Shown here one piece after another: positions 53,208 through 62,927 of a stretch of 64,000 nucleotides of DNA. Numbering within the stretch: position 1 is the first letter of the stretch; the number at the start of each line of letters is the position of its first letter. The DNA is from Tardiphaga sp. 709 (lineage in GTDB: Bacteria > Pseudomonadota > Alphaproteobacteria > Rhizobiales > Xanthobacteraceae): positions 744,001 to 808,000 of the forward strand of contig NZ_CP135529.1 in the NCBI RefSeq assembly GCF_032401055.1. Reading direction: 5' to 3'. The position numbers and the translations under genes are program-made. A model generated the notes under the pieces. It saw nothing but the letters and a program-made list of their open reading frames with translations. It had not been told where the DNA came from and searched no databases.

Positions 53208-54458
53208 ATGGACCGTCTGTTACGATTCTTCCTGAGTCAGTACATTCGCCGAGGGGCAATAACCTTCACCACCGCCTCCGGCCAACAATTCACCTTCGGT
53301 GATGGCTCCGGGCCTCCCGTCTCTGCCCGCTTCGTCACTAAAGCCGCCCAACGCCGACTACTTCTCGATCCCGAACTGGCACTCGGCGAGATATTCATGG
53401 ACGGGCTCCTTGTTATGGAGCGTGGCACCATTGCCGACCTGCTCGCCATCGCCCTGAACCAGCCCGACCTGGCGCCCCGCTGGGCCAAGCTGCAATGGTG
53501 GCTCCGCTACGTCCTGCGCCACGCTCAGCAGTTCAATCCCCGCAAGCGCTCCCGCAACAACGTTGCCCATCACTACGATCTGGACGCCCGGCTCTACTCA
53601 TTATTTCTGGATGCCGACAAGCAATATAGCTGTGCCTATTTCGAAGGACCGGACGCGACCCTGGACGACGCCCAGCTCGCCAAGAAGCGCCACCTCGCGG
53701 CCAAGATGCTCATCGAAAAAGGTCAGCGCGTACTCGACATCGGCTCCGGCTGGGGTGGGCTTGGGCTCTATCTGGCAGAGATGACCGGCGCCAATGTCAC
53801 CGGCGTTACGCTGTCCACCGAACAGCTGCAGGTCGCCAATGCCCGGGCCGGCGAGAAAAACCTCAAAGACCGCGCGAAATTCCTGCTCGAGGACTATCGC
53901 GACATCCCCGGTCCATTCCACCGCATCGTCTCCGTCGGCATGTTCGAACATGTCGGCGTCGACCATTACGACACCTACTTCAAGCGATGCGCAGAACTCC
54001 TGACCGAGGACGGTGTCATGGTGCTGCACTCCATCGGTCGCCCTGAGGGACCCGGCATCACCAATCCATGGGTCGCCAAGTACATTTTCCCCGGGGGCTA
54101 CATCCCTGCTCTGTCGGAAGTTCTCCCGGCGATCGAACGGGCCGGGTTACTGGTCTCGGACATCGAAATCCTGCGGCTGCATTATGCCGAGACGCTCAAG
54201 GCATGGCGCGAGCGCTTCATGGCACGACGCGAGGAAGCCGTGCGGCTCTATGACGAGCGCTTTGCGCGGATGTGGGAGTTCTATCTGGCGGCGTCCGAAA
54301 TGTCGTTTCGCATGCAGAACGTGATGAACTTCCAGATCCAGCTGACCAAACGTCAGGACGTGGTGCCGTTCACGCGCGATTATATCGGGCGGGAGGAAGA
54401 TCGGCTTCGAGCCAAGGAACGGACCCAGCAACCGCGTCTGCAGATTGCCGGCGAATAG
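53208..54458 (+). CDS. cfa: Cyclopropane-fatty-acyl-phospholipid synthase
   Basis: SAM-dependent enzyme that adds a methylene bridge to unsaturated acyl chains of membrane lipids. 416 residues. The SAM motif VLDIGSGWGGLGLYLAE is at about 180. NVAHHYDLDARLYSLFLD and YSCAYF are family motifs, plus FEHVGVDHYDTYF. ATG 53208 is preferred over the in-frame GTG at 53199. It stands alone between a divergent cytochrome-like gene and a short minus-strand reading frame. Confidence 0.95.
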   Translation: MDRLLRFFLSQYIRRGAITFTTASGQQFTFGDGSGPPVSARFVTKAAQRRLLLDPELALGEIFMDGLLVMERGTIADLLAIALNQPDLAPRWAKLQWWLRYVLRHAQQFNPRKRSRNNVAHHYDLDARLYSLFLDADKQYSCAYFEGPDATLDDAQLAKKRHLAAKMLIEKGQRVLDIGSGWGGLGLYLAEMTGANVTGVTLSTEQLQVANARAGEKNLKDRAKFLLEDYRDIPGPFHRIVSVGMFEHVGVDHYDTYFKRCAELLTEDGVMVLHSIGRPEGPGITNPWVAKYIFPGGYIPALSEVLPAIERAGLLVSDIEILRLHYAETLKAWRERFMARREEAVRLYDERFARMWEFYLAASEMSFRMQNVMNFQIQLTKRQDVVPFTRDYIGREEDRLRAKERTQQPRLQIAGE

Positions 54459-54464
54459 GCTGAT

Positions 54465-54695
54465 TTAGTGCTGGAATAGGAGCGTCGCCTGCCGGCGGCG
54501 CAAGACAGGCCGTGGCCGCAAAATGGCGGGGCGCTGGAGGCGCGCTTTGACGGCGGAGAGCGCTTTCGTATCGCATGGGACATTTTCGAGCTGCGCGGTG
54601 CGCTCGAACGTGTCGATCAGCGTGGACAACCACGCAGAACCGTCGGTTCCGGCAGCCTGAGTTCCGGCATCGGGATGCTGGTGACGCTGGCCCAT
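54465..54695 (-). CDS. Small hypothetical protein
   Basis: A 76-codon frame with ATG 54695 preceded by AAGGATAGATCC. No family is recognised: LSTLIDTFERTAQLENVPCDTKALSAVKARLQRPA suggests helices, then a basic tail. It is convergent with cfa, with stops 6 bp apart. Weak evidence; it may not be real. Confidence 0.35.
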   Translation of the reverse strand: MGQRHQHPDAGTQAAGTDGSAWLSTLIDTFERTAQLENVPCDTKALSAVKARLQRPAILRPRPVLRRRQATLLFQH

Positions 54696-55051
54696 GGATC
54701 TATCCTTCGCCTCTTCTTCTTCTGAAGCCAACGCCCGGCTCCCCGTGGGGTTCCGGCACTGCCGTGCCTGCCAGCGGCTGGCTCTCTTATAAGTGCGAGA
54801 GATCGCCATCCGGTTCAGGCGCGGGGCGCAATTTTTCCGGGTTCCTTAAGCAATGATTCAGACCCCTCCCCTTGCTGCAACCAAAGCGTCAAGCGCAATG
54901 CGCGCGACCGGCCGGAATTCCCCCGCCTTGATGTGTGAATCGTGCATAAGGCCGCTTCGTCCTTCCACTCGGAGACCGTCAGGCGCTTAGTCGCCGACGC
55001 CCGCGTGACCACGCCGTTCATCCGCCCAATTCGGAAGACCCAATAGAGACC
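54696..55051. other. Intergenic region upstream of dnaB
   Basis: About 356 bp with no other convincing gene. It should contain the dnaB promoter; no clear box is seen. Confidence 0.45.
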
Positions 55052-56552
55052 ATGGCCGCATTCGATTCTGAACGTTCTCAAGCTCACCCCCGAGGCCGGC
55101 ACCCCGGCCTATCGGTCGGCCCCGCACAATATCGAGGCGGAACAGGGCGTGCTGGGCGCGATCCTGGTTAATAACGACGCCTTCTACCGGGTCTCGGACT
55201 TCCTCAAGGCCGAGCATTTCTTCGAGCCGATCCACCAGACCATCTTCGAAACGGCCGCTGCCATCGTGCGCGCCGGCAAGATCGCCACACCCGTGACGCT
55301 GAAGACCTTCTTGCCGACCGACACCGATCTCGGCGGCATGACTGTAGGCCAGTATCTCGCCCGCCTGGCCGCCGAAGCCACCACCATCATCAATGCGCAG
55401 GATTACGGCCGCACGATCTATGAACTGGCGATCCGCCGCCAGCTGATCAATGTCGGCGAGGACATGGTCAACGTCGCCTATGACGCGCCGGTGGACTTCG
55501 CTCCCCGCGCCCAGATCGAGGACGCCGAGCGCCGGCTGTATGAGCTGGCCGAAGCTGGCCGCTATGACGGCGGCTTCCAGCGCTTCTCCCAGGCGATGAC
55601 CACCGCGCTCGACATGGCCGCCAACGCCTATCAGCGTGACGGCAAACTGTCGGGCATCTCCAGCGGATTGCGCGACCTCGACGCCCGCATGGGCGGATTG
55701 CAGCGCTCCGACTTGATCGTGCTCGCCGGACGTCCTGGCATGGGCAAGACCTCGCTCGCCACCAACATCGCCTACAACATCGCCGCCGCCTATCAGTCCG
55801 AAGTGCAGCCCGACGGCAGCATGAAGACCATCAATGGCGGCGTCGTCGGCTTCTTCTCCTGCGAAATGTCCGCCGAACAGCTCGCCACGCGTATTCTCGC
55901 CGAGCAGACCGAGATTTCCTCCAGCGCGATCCGCCGCGGCGGCATCACCCAAGCCGAATTCGACAAGATCCGCGACTACACCATCAAGCTGCAGAACCTG
56001 CCGCTTTACGTCGACGAAACCGGCGGCCTGTCGATCTCGCAGCTCACCGCCCGCGCCCGCCGCCTGAAGCGGCAAAAGGGCCTCGACGTCATCATGGTGG
56101 ACTACATCCAGCTGTTGCAGGGCTCGGGCAAACGCTCCGACAACCGCGTGCAGGAAGTCACCGAGATCACCACCAGCCTCAAGGCGCTGGCGAAGGAATT
56201 GAACTGCCCGGTAGTGGCGCTGTCGCAGCTCTCGCGTCAGGTCGAAAATCGTGAAGACAAGCATCCGCAGCTGTCCGACTTGCGTGAATCCGGGTCGATC
56301 GAGCAGGACGCCGACGTGGTGGTCTTCGTGTATCGCGAGGAATACTATCTGCAGGCCAAGGAGCCGCGACTCGGCACTCCCGAACACGAGAAATGGCAGC
56401 TCGAGATGGATCTTGCGCACGGCAAGGCCGAAGTCATCATCGCCAAGCAGCGTCACGGCCCCACAGGCACCGTCGACCTGCAGTTCGAAGGCCAGTTCAC
56501 CCGCTTCAGCGATCTCGCCGGTGGCGCCCAGTTCCGCGCCCCGCAGGAATGA
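55052..56552 (+). CDS. dnaB: Replicative DNA helicase DnaB, with N-terminal frame break
   Basis: Hexameric helicase that unwinds DNA at the replication fork. The bulk (from VLGAILVNNDAFYRV) is intact and includes Walker A GRPGMGKTS, the Walker B region MVDYIQLL, and a C-terminal arginine-finger region. The natural start MAAFDS is at ATG 55052, but the frame then shifts: after GATTCT an extra G (55070) precedes AACGTTCTCAAGCTC, which in the downstream frame gives NVLKLTPEAGTPAYRSAPHNIEAEQG. With the extra G removed, the protein has 499 residues, normal for the family. Starting at GTG 55149 would lose 33 conserved residues. A sequence error is the likeliest cause. Confidence 0.92.
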
Positions 56553-56650
56553 CGCGCGTGCGGTTGAACCGTCTCTGACGCGCGCATATTGTGCGGCGCA
56601 GAATTCGATCGTGTGATCCCATCACAGGATCCCTGTGCCAGGACATTTCG

Positions 56651-57841
56651 ATGAACAGCGTCTCCGACCCGAAACCAACAACTCCCGCCGACATGGAGTT
56701 GCCGGCAGACGCCAGCGGCATGCTGACCATCGACCTCGACGCCATAGTCGCCAATTGGCGCAAGCTCGAAAAACACGGCGTGCCTGCCGAATGCGGCGCG
56801 GCGGTGAAGGCAGACGCCTATGGCTGCGGCATCATCCCCGTGGTGCGCGCGCTGGCGAAGGCGGGCTGCAAGACCTTCTTTGTCGCGACCTTCGACGAAG
56901 CTCGCGCCGCCCGCGCGGCCGCGCCCGACGCGGCGATCTATCTGCTGAACGGTTTTCCGCCGAATTCCGGCGATGCGCTGGCCGCCATCAATGTGCAGCC
57001 CGTGATCGGCGATCTCAACGAACTTGCCGAATGGGACATGTTCTGCCGCCGAACCGGCTGGAAGGGTGGCGCGGCCGTGCACATCGACACCGGCATGAAC
57101 CGGCTCGGCCTCGGCCTGGTCGACGTCCAGGGCCTGATCCCGCGCCTCGGCTCGCGCGATCACGGCTTCACGCTGGTGATGAGCCACCTCGCCTGCGCCG
57201 AACAACTGCATAATCCGATGAACGCCCGGCAATATTCCAGTTTCCGCGAGGCTTCCTCGCTGTTCCCCGGCGTGCCTGCATCCCTAGCGAATTCGTCGGG
57301 CATCTATCTCGGCGCGGCCTATCAGTTCGATCTGGTGCGTCCGGGTGCTGCGCTCTACGGCGTCAATCCGACGCCGGAAGCCGACAACCCGATGGCACCT
57401 GTGGTCGATCTCAAGGTGCGCATCCTGCAGACCCGCAGTGTCGAGCGCGGCGACAGCGTCGGCTACGGTGCCACCTGGGTGGCGCGGCGTCCGACCAAGC
57501 TCGCAATCATCGCGGCCGGCTATGCCGATGGTTATTTCCGCGCGGCCGGCAGCAGCGACGGCACCCGCGGCGCCGAGGTCATCATCGCCGGCCAGCGCTG
57601 CCAGATCGCCGGCCGCATCTCCATGGATCTGCTCGCGGTGGACATCACCGACCTGCCCCACAACGCCGCCCGCCGCGGCCATCTGGCGACGCTGATCGGC
57701 GACGGCATCACCGTCGACGAGCTCGCGCATCACTACGGCTCCATCGCCTATGAGGTGCTGACCAGCCTCGGCCGACGCTACCTGCGGGTCTATAAGGGCG
57801 GCGACGGCACCGCCGCGGCAGAGCCCGCTGCCGCGTCCTAG
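56651..57841 (+). CDS. alr: Alanine racemase
   Basis: PLP enzyme that interconverts L- and D-alanine for peptidoglycan. 396 residues. The PLP lysine is Lys53 in AVKADAYGCG; the catalytic Tyr is in SVGYGATW. GYADGYFRA and GRISMDLLAVDI are family motifs. ATG 56651 follows AGGACATTTCG. The N-terminal 20 residues are Pro-rich and specific to this lineage. Its stop shares a CTAG palindrome with the convergent tautomerase gene's stop. Confidence 0.97.
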   Translation: MNSVSDPKPTTPADMELPADASGMLTIDLDAIVANWRKLEKHGVPAECGAAVKADAYGCGIIPVVRALAKAGCKTFFVATFDEARAARAAAPDAAIYLLNGFPPNSGDALAAINVQPVIGDLNELAEWDMFCRRTGWKGGAAVHIDTGMNRLGLGLVDVQGLIPRLGSRDHGFTLVMSHLACAEQLHNPMNARQYSSFREASSLFPGVPASLANSSGIYLGAAYQFDLVRPGAALYGVNPTPEADNPMAPVVDLKVRILQTRSVERGDSVGYGATWVARRPTKLAIIAAGYADGYFRAAGSSDGTRGAEVIIAGQRCQIAGRISMDLLAVDITDLPHNAARRGHLATLIGDGITVDELAHHYGSIAYEVLTSLGRRYLRVYKGGDGTAAAEPAAAS

Positions 57842-58224
57842 ACGTTGACCTTGAAGCTGAGCTCGATCTCGGAGGCCGGCAGGCCGCCGCGCACACCCCA
57901 GTTTTCCAACGGCTGTTCGTTCAACACCATCTTGATCTCGAGTTCCGGAACGCCGAGCGCCGCAAGGTTCTGCACGATCGTCTTGTAAAGGCTACGCTTG
58001 GCCTCGATGGAGCGGCCGGCGAACATCGTGATCTCGACCCGGGTGAAGCGCTGCGAGCGCCCGGTCGGAACGATGCGCTGCGTGTCGCTATAGGTGTCCA
58101 CCGTCACGTCGCGGTCCCAGTCGGGAATTTTGAGCGCCGCCAGCATCGCCGACTGCACGGCCTCGATGATCTCGATCTCGCGGCCCCGCGCCCATTCTCC
58201 GGTGACAATTCTTGTGACTGGCAT
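57838..58224 (-). CDS. Tautomerase family protein
   Basis: 128 residues. It begins MPVTRIVTGEW; after loss of Met the terminal Pro would be the catalytic base, as in 4-oxalocrotonate tautomerase and MSAD/cis-CaaD relatives. FTRVEITMFAGRSIEAKRSLYKTIVQNL is the typical beta-alpha motif in the second half, so this is a fused two-unit tautomerase. The substrate is unknown. It overlaps the convergent alr stop by four bases. Confidence 0.9.
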   Translation of the reverse strand: MPVTRIVTGEWARGREIEIIEAVQSAMLAALKIPDWDRDVTVDTYSDTQRIVPTGRSQRFTRVEITMFAGRSIEAKRSLYKTIVQNLAALGVPELEIKMVLNEQPLENWGVRGGLPASEIELSFKVNV

Positions 58225-58300
58225 CGCCCTCTCCCATCGGATCGGTTGCACCTACACGACTGGAGCGCTCTTGTACGTCCCGCGCTTGGAGAGTCGCGGC

Positions 58301-59029
58301 TTGAACTTCATCTTCGTCTGCACGGTCGGCCTCATCGCCGGCACCATTTCCGGGATCGTCGGCACCGGCTCATCGATCATGCTGATGCCGGTGCTGGTCT
58401 GGCAGTTCGGCCCGAAGGAAGCCGTGCCGATCATGGCGGTCGCCGCCGTAATGGCCAACCTGTCGCGCATCCTCGCCTGGTGGCGTGAGGTCGACTGGCG
58501 CGCCACCGCCGCCTATTCGCTCACCGGCATTCCAGCTGCAGCCCTGGGCGCACGCACGCTGCTGGTGCTGCCGTCGCATGTGGTCGATCTCACCATCGGA
58601 CTGTTCTTCATTGCCATGGTGCCGCTGCGCCACTGGCTGGCGCGGCGCTCCTTCACTATCAGCCTGTGGCAACTCGCGCTTGGCGGCGCGATCATCGGCT
58701 ATCTAACCGGCATCGTCGTCTCCAGCGGTCCACTCAGCGTGCCGCTGTTTCTGTTTTACGGCCTCGCCAAGGGCGCCTTCCTCGCCACCGAAGCCGCGAG
58801 TTCGCTCGGCCTGTATCTCAGCAAGTCTGGCACCTTCCAACGGTTTGGCGCGCTCGATCTCGACGTGCTTGTGAAAGGCCTGATCGCCGGCGCCTCGCTG
58901 ATGGCCGGCGCGTTCATCGCCAAACGCTACGTACTGAAACTGAGCGTCGAGACGTTCCGCTTGGTCATGGACGGGATCATGCTTCTGGCGGGCGCAAGCA
59001 TGGTGCTGTCGGGCATGGCGCTGATCTAG
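58301..59029 (+). CDS. TSUP (TauE/SafE) family membrane permease
   Basis: 242 residues with about eight hydrophobic segments. The family signature is GLIAGTISGIVGTGSSIMLMPVL (about 9-31) and its repeat near YLTGIVVSSGPLSVPLF. Such permeases export or import sulfite, sulfonates or similar anions. The start is TTG 58301, chosen because GGAGAG lies seven bases upstream and a long signal-like extension is avoided. The frame is open upstream to 58094. It diverges from the tautomerase gene. Confidence 0.88.
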   Translation: MNFIFVCTVGLIAGTISGIVGTGSSIMLMPVLVWQFGPKEAVPIMAVAAVMANLSRILAWWREVDWRATAAYSLTGIPAAALGARTLLVLPSHVVDLTIGLFFIAMVPLRHWLARRSFTISLWQLALGGAIIGYLTGIVVSSGPLSVPLFLFYGLAKGAFLATEAASSLGLYLSKSGTFQRFGALDLDVLVKGLIAGASLMAGAFIAKRYVLKLSVETFRLVMDGIMLLAGASMVLSGMALI

Positions 59030-59356
59030 GGCGTGTACTCACAAATCGCGGTAAGTATGTCCGCTACCCCGCGAGTTGCAGGCTCAAGCCGGACAGCAGG
59101 CCGTTGGGTGCTGCGCTGTTTAAAGTTGTATCTATTACTTAGAAGCACGTGCAACTGATGTTCATAGATGGCGATCAACCAGCAACAGGTATTAGTATCT
59201 CGCGAGTCCGCATTTCCAACGTGCGCAGTGCAACATAATCCTTTGCCTCGCCACGTACAGTAATGCCAACATTTCCAACCTATTATTAAGGTTCGTCATC
59301 CACGCTAAAATCCGGAATTTCATTTGTTTCATTTGTAACGACTACGTGGACGCTTC
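59030..59356. other. AT-rich intergenic region upstream of the GGDEF-EAL gene
   Basis: 327 bp, visibly AT-richer than the rest. It contains the likely promoter of the GGDEF-EAL gene. The first 60 bases (GGCGTGTACTCACAAATCG onward) look like a fragment of a dispersed repeat, but I cannot confirm this. No gene is evident. Confidence 0.45.
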
Positions 59357-62300
59357 ATGCGCGCGTTCTATGGAAGACTGGCCCGGCTGCCAGGATTTTC
59401 ATTGGTGGTGCTCGGCGTCTTCTTTGCGACGTCGATCATCGTTGTGTTTTTGGTGGATCTGCAGGCGCGCCATCATGCGGCCCTCGCTGAGGCAAAAAAA
59501 GCGGCACTGAACATCGCCGAGATTCTCGCCGAACACACGGCGCTGACCTTTGAGAGTATCGATCGAACACTGCTCGAGGCCGAGAGAATTCGCGAAGATA
59601 GTCTCTCGGGAAAGTATGCAACGCCCGAAGCCGCAAATACCGCCTTGCGTCTTCTCAAGAAGGCCTCATCGATCGTCGTTGCTGTCGGCTGGACAGATGC
59701 CGCCGGTAACCTTCTGGCGCATTCCTACGATCGCACGCCGCCGCGAAGCAATATCTCCGACATGTTGCACTTCACCGCTCAACGCGATCAGGCCGATGGC
59801 CGGCTGTTTATTGCGCCCCCCTATCCCTCGGCTGTCACCGACAAATGGTTGACGGCGGCGTCGCGCCGGTTAAGCAACGCCGACGGCAGCTTCGCAGGAG
59901 TTGTAACTGCACCACTCGACCCGACCCATTTCACGCAGGTCTATCGCGCGATCGATGTCGGCAGGGGCGGATCCGTGCTGTTGCTGCATCGCGCGGGCAC
60001 GGGGCGGGTTCTTGCGCGAGAGCCCGCGAGAAAAGGAGCCATCGGAAAATCTTTCGCGGATAGCCCGCTCGTCTCCGAATATCTGCCAAAATCGGAAGCG
60101 GGCTCCTACGAGACGATAGGCGTTATCGACGGCATCGCGCGCCTCGCGGGATACAAGGCTGTGCCCGGACTGCCGCTGGTCTTGGTCATCACATATGCCC
60201 GCAGCGAGGTGCTGGGACCGTGGCGCCAGCATCTTTACCTGGTAGGCCCGCTCGTCGCCATGATCGTTGCCGTCATCTTGTTCGGCACGTTTAGGATTTT
60301 GCGCCAGACGAATAGTCTCGCCGTGAAAACTAGGATTCTGGAACGAACGAACATGCAGTTCGATGCCGCCTTGAGCAACATGTCGCTAGGGCTCTGCCTG
60401 TTTGACGCGAACAAGAATCTGGTGGTTTCGAATGGCCGCTTCCGCGAGATGTATGGTTTCCCGGAAGAACTCGTCAGGCCCGGAACACCCTTGTCTCTCA
60501 TGCTGCAGGCCCTCAAAGATCGCGGAAAGCACGATTTGTCCATCGAGGGGGACGTTGAGGAGATTCCGACGAAGCAAAAGCAGATTTTTATGTCTGCCGA
60601 CGGTCGCGTGATTTTAATTCAACGCAGGCCGATTGCGGATGGCGGATGGGTCGCAACCCATGAAGACATCACCGAGCAGAAACGCGCACAGCGATTATTG
60701 ACTGATAAAGCTGCTGAACTCGAGCGGATCAACATGCGCTTCGACGCCGCGATGAACAACATGTCGCAGGGTCTTTCGCTGTTTGATGGAGAGCAGAGGA
60801 TCATTCTTTCAAATGCGCGTTATGCGGAAATCTATCACCTCAGCGAGGAACAGGTGAAGCCAGGGACAACGCTGCGGCAAATCATTGAATATCGCCGGGC
60901 GAATAGAACAAATTGCGAAATGGCTGCGGACGTCCTTGTCGACGCCAAACTGAAACTGGAGAAAGAAGTTCAGGAGCTTGTCGATGGGCGCCTCATTTCG
61001 ATGACGCGCCATCTGATGCCGAACGAGGGTTGGCTGGCGACTCATGAGGATGTCACGGCGCAAAAACACAGGGAGCAATTGCTGGCCGCGAAAGCCGTGG
61101 AGCTGGAGCAGACGAACGAACGCTTCGACATTGCACTGACCAACATGTCGCAGGGTCTCTGCATGTTCGACGGAGCAAAACGGCTCGTTGTCTGGAATGA
61201 TCGTTATGCGGAATTGTACCAGTTGCCTGCGGCTTTGTTGAAAGTCGGGACGCCACATGAGGCTATCATCGCCGATCGCGTCTCTCGTGGCATTCTCAAG
61301 GGCGGGACGAGCGAACCAGCCATCAGGAAAAAAATAGCTGAATTGGACCAGCATTCGACAGATTCAAGCTCGGCCAGGGTCGATGAACTTGCGGATGGGC
61401 GATTGATACTCGTCACCCGACAGCCAATGAAAGACGGCGGTTGGGTTGCAACGCATGAAGATATCACCGAACGGAGGCGCGCAGAGGCCGAGATCGTTCA
61501 TCTGGCGCGTCACGATGCGCTCACGGGACTTGCCAATCGAACACTGTTTACCGAGAAACTTGAGGAGGCGAGCCAGCGTCTTGGCCGCCATGACGATGGC
61601 TTTGCCGTGGTCATGCTCGACCTCGATAGATTCAAGACCGTCAACGACACGCTGGGACATCCCGCTGGGGATCGCTTGCTTGTTGAGTTCGCTCAACGGC
61701 TGAAATCATCGACTCGCGAAACCGATGTGCTGGCCCGCCTTGGGGGTGACGAGTTTGCGATCATCCAGGACGGAGGCCCCAATCCGCAGGAAGGTGCAAT
61801 CGTGCTTGCCCTCAGGATCATCGATGCCATTGCTCAGCCATTTGATCTCAACGGCCACCAGGCCAGCATCGGGATCAGCATTGGAATTGCCCTCGCTCCG
61901 GAACAGGGCGTCGATCCCGAGGACCTGTTGAGAAAAGCAGATCTCGCGCTCTACGACGCCAAGACGGGCGGGCGAAACGATTTCCGCCTGTTCCAGTCCG
62001 AAATGATCGAGGCTGCCCACTCGCAGAAGATATTGGCAAACGAACTGCGGGACGCGATCGCGAGAAATGAATTCGAGGTGCACTACCAGCCGGTGGTTGA
62101 CGCCAAGACGCGGCAGATCCGCGGTGCTGAGGCGCTGGTCCGCTGGCGGCATCCGTCGAAAGGGCTCATCGCTCCCGATCAATTTATTCCGCTCGCGGAA
62201 GCGACGGGGCTGATCCTTCCTCTTGGCGAGTGGATCCTGCACCAGGCTTGCACAGATGCAGCGTCGTGGCCGGCTCACCTCAAGATCATGGTCAACATCT

Positions 62301-62833
62301 CTGCGGTTCAAGTCAGTAAGGGAAAGCTGCTCGACGTCATGCTGGATACTCTAATGGAGACGGGTCTTTCGCCTGAACGGCTGGAGTTGGAAATTACAGA
62401 GACGGCTCTTCTTGAGAACGCGACGGCGCATCTGGGGACGATACGGCAGCTGAAGAATCTCGGTATCTCCATCGCGCTCGATGATTTTGGCACTGGTTAT
62501 TCAACGGCGAGTTATTTGACCAATTTCCCGTTCGACAGGATCAAGATCGACAAATCCTTCGCACAAGGCGCTCCCAATCGTCGCGATTGCGCAGCGGTGG
62601 TGTCCTCGGTGCTTGCGCTGGCCCGTGGTCTTGGCATCGCAACGACGGCCGAGGGTGTCGAGACCGAAGAGCAATTTGAATATCTGCAGGCTGCAGGCGT
62701 AGACCTCGTCCAGGGCTTTCTGTTCGGTCGGCCCGTCCCGCTCTCCGAATTCGACCTCGATGCGGCAGTTTCATTTGGAAATGGTGCTGCTGACGGCGAA
62801 TTGTGCGCAGAGGTCATCACCGCAGGGAGATGA
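59357..62833 (+). CDS. Membrane GGDEF-EAL protein with Cache-like sensor and three PAS domains
   Basis: Cyclic-di-GMP enzyme of 1158 residues. TM1 at about 13-34, a Cache-like periplasmic sensor (about 40-290), TM2 at 293-315, then three similar PAS domains (about 330-445, 455-575, 582-710) each beginning FDxAxxNMSxGL and ending ATHEDITE/V. The GGDEF motif is intact at 796-800 (RLGGDEFA) with an inhibitory RETD site at 787-790. The EAL motif is intact (EALVRW at 925-930) with DDFGTGYST near 1042. Both activities could be functional; which dominates is unknown. ATG 59357 begins the membrane segment. Codon use looks less GC-rich than neighbours. Confidence 0.93.
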   Translation: MRAFYGRLARLPGFSLVVLGVFFATSIIVVFLVDLQARHHAALAEAKKAALNIAEILAEHTALTFESIDRTLLEAERIREDSLSGKYATPEAANTALRLLKKASSIVVAVGWTDAAGNLLAHSYDRTPPRSNISDMLHFTAQRDQADGRLFIAPPYPSAVTDKWLTAASRRLSNADGSFAGVVTAPLDPTHFTQVYRAIDVGRGGSVLLLHRAGTGRVLAREPARKGAIGKSFADSPLVSEYLPKSEAGSYETIGVIDGIARLAGYKAVPGLPLVLVITYARSEVLGPWRQHLYLVGPLVAMIVAVILFGTFRILRQTNSLAVKTRILERTNMQFDAALSNMSLGLCLFDANKNLVVSNGRFREMYGFPEELVRPGTPLSLMLQALKDRGKHDLSIEGDVEEIPTKQKQIFMSADGRVILIQRRPIADGGWVATHEDITEQKRAQRLLTDKAAELERINMRFDAAMNNMSQGLSLFDGEQRIILSNARYAEIYHLSEEQVKPGTTLRQIIEYRRANRTNCEMAADVLVDAKLKLEKEVQELVDGRLISMTRHLMPNEGWLATHEDVTAQKHREQLLAAKAVELEQTNERFDIALTNMSQGLCMFDGAKRLVVWNDRYAELYQLPAALLKVGTPHEAIIADRVSRGILKGGTSEPAIRKKIAELDQHSTDSSSARVDELADGRLILVTRQPMKDGGWVATHEDITERRRAEAEIVHLARHDALTGLANRTLFTEKLEEASQRLGRHDDGFAVVMLDLDRFKTVNDTLGHPAGDRLLVEFAQRLKSSTRETDVLARLGGDEFAIIQDGGPNPQEGAIVLALRIIDAIAQPFDLNGHQASIGISIGIALAPEQGVDPEDLLRKADLALYDAKTGGRNDFRLFQSEMIEAAHSQKILANELRDAIARNEFEVHYQPVVDAKTRQIRGAEALVRWRHPSKGLIAPDQFIPLAEATGLILPLGEWILHQACTDAASWPAHLKIMVNISAVQVSKGKLLDVMLDTLMETGLSPERLELEITETALLENATAHLGTIRQLKNLGISIALDDFGTGYSTASYLTNFPFDRIKIDKSFAQGAPNRRDCAAVVSSVLALARGLGIATTAEGVETEEQFEYLQAAGVDLVQGFLFGRPVPLSEFDLDAAVSFGNGAADGELCAEVITAGR

Positions 62834-62927
62834 CCGCCGCGTTTCAAACGGCGATCAAGTAGGCCACGCCGCTGCTGCAACGAAGCGCGACATCGGCCAC
62901 AGCTCCGGAAGCGCCATTCGGATTTGG

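Noticed and set aside
54815-55102. Minus-strand frame across the dnaB start
   Set aside because: No family resemblance, and it overlaps the dnaB N-terminus.
55149-55151. GTG at 55149 as the dnaB start
   Set aside because: It would remove the conserved N-terminal residues, which are present upstream in the same frame once one base is removed.
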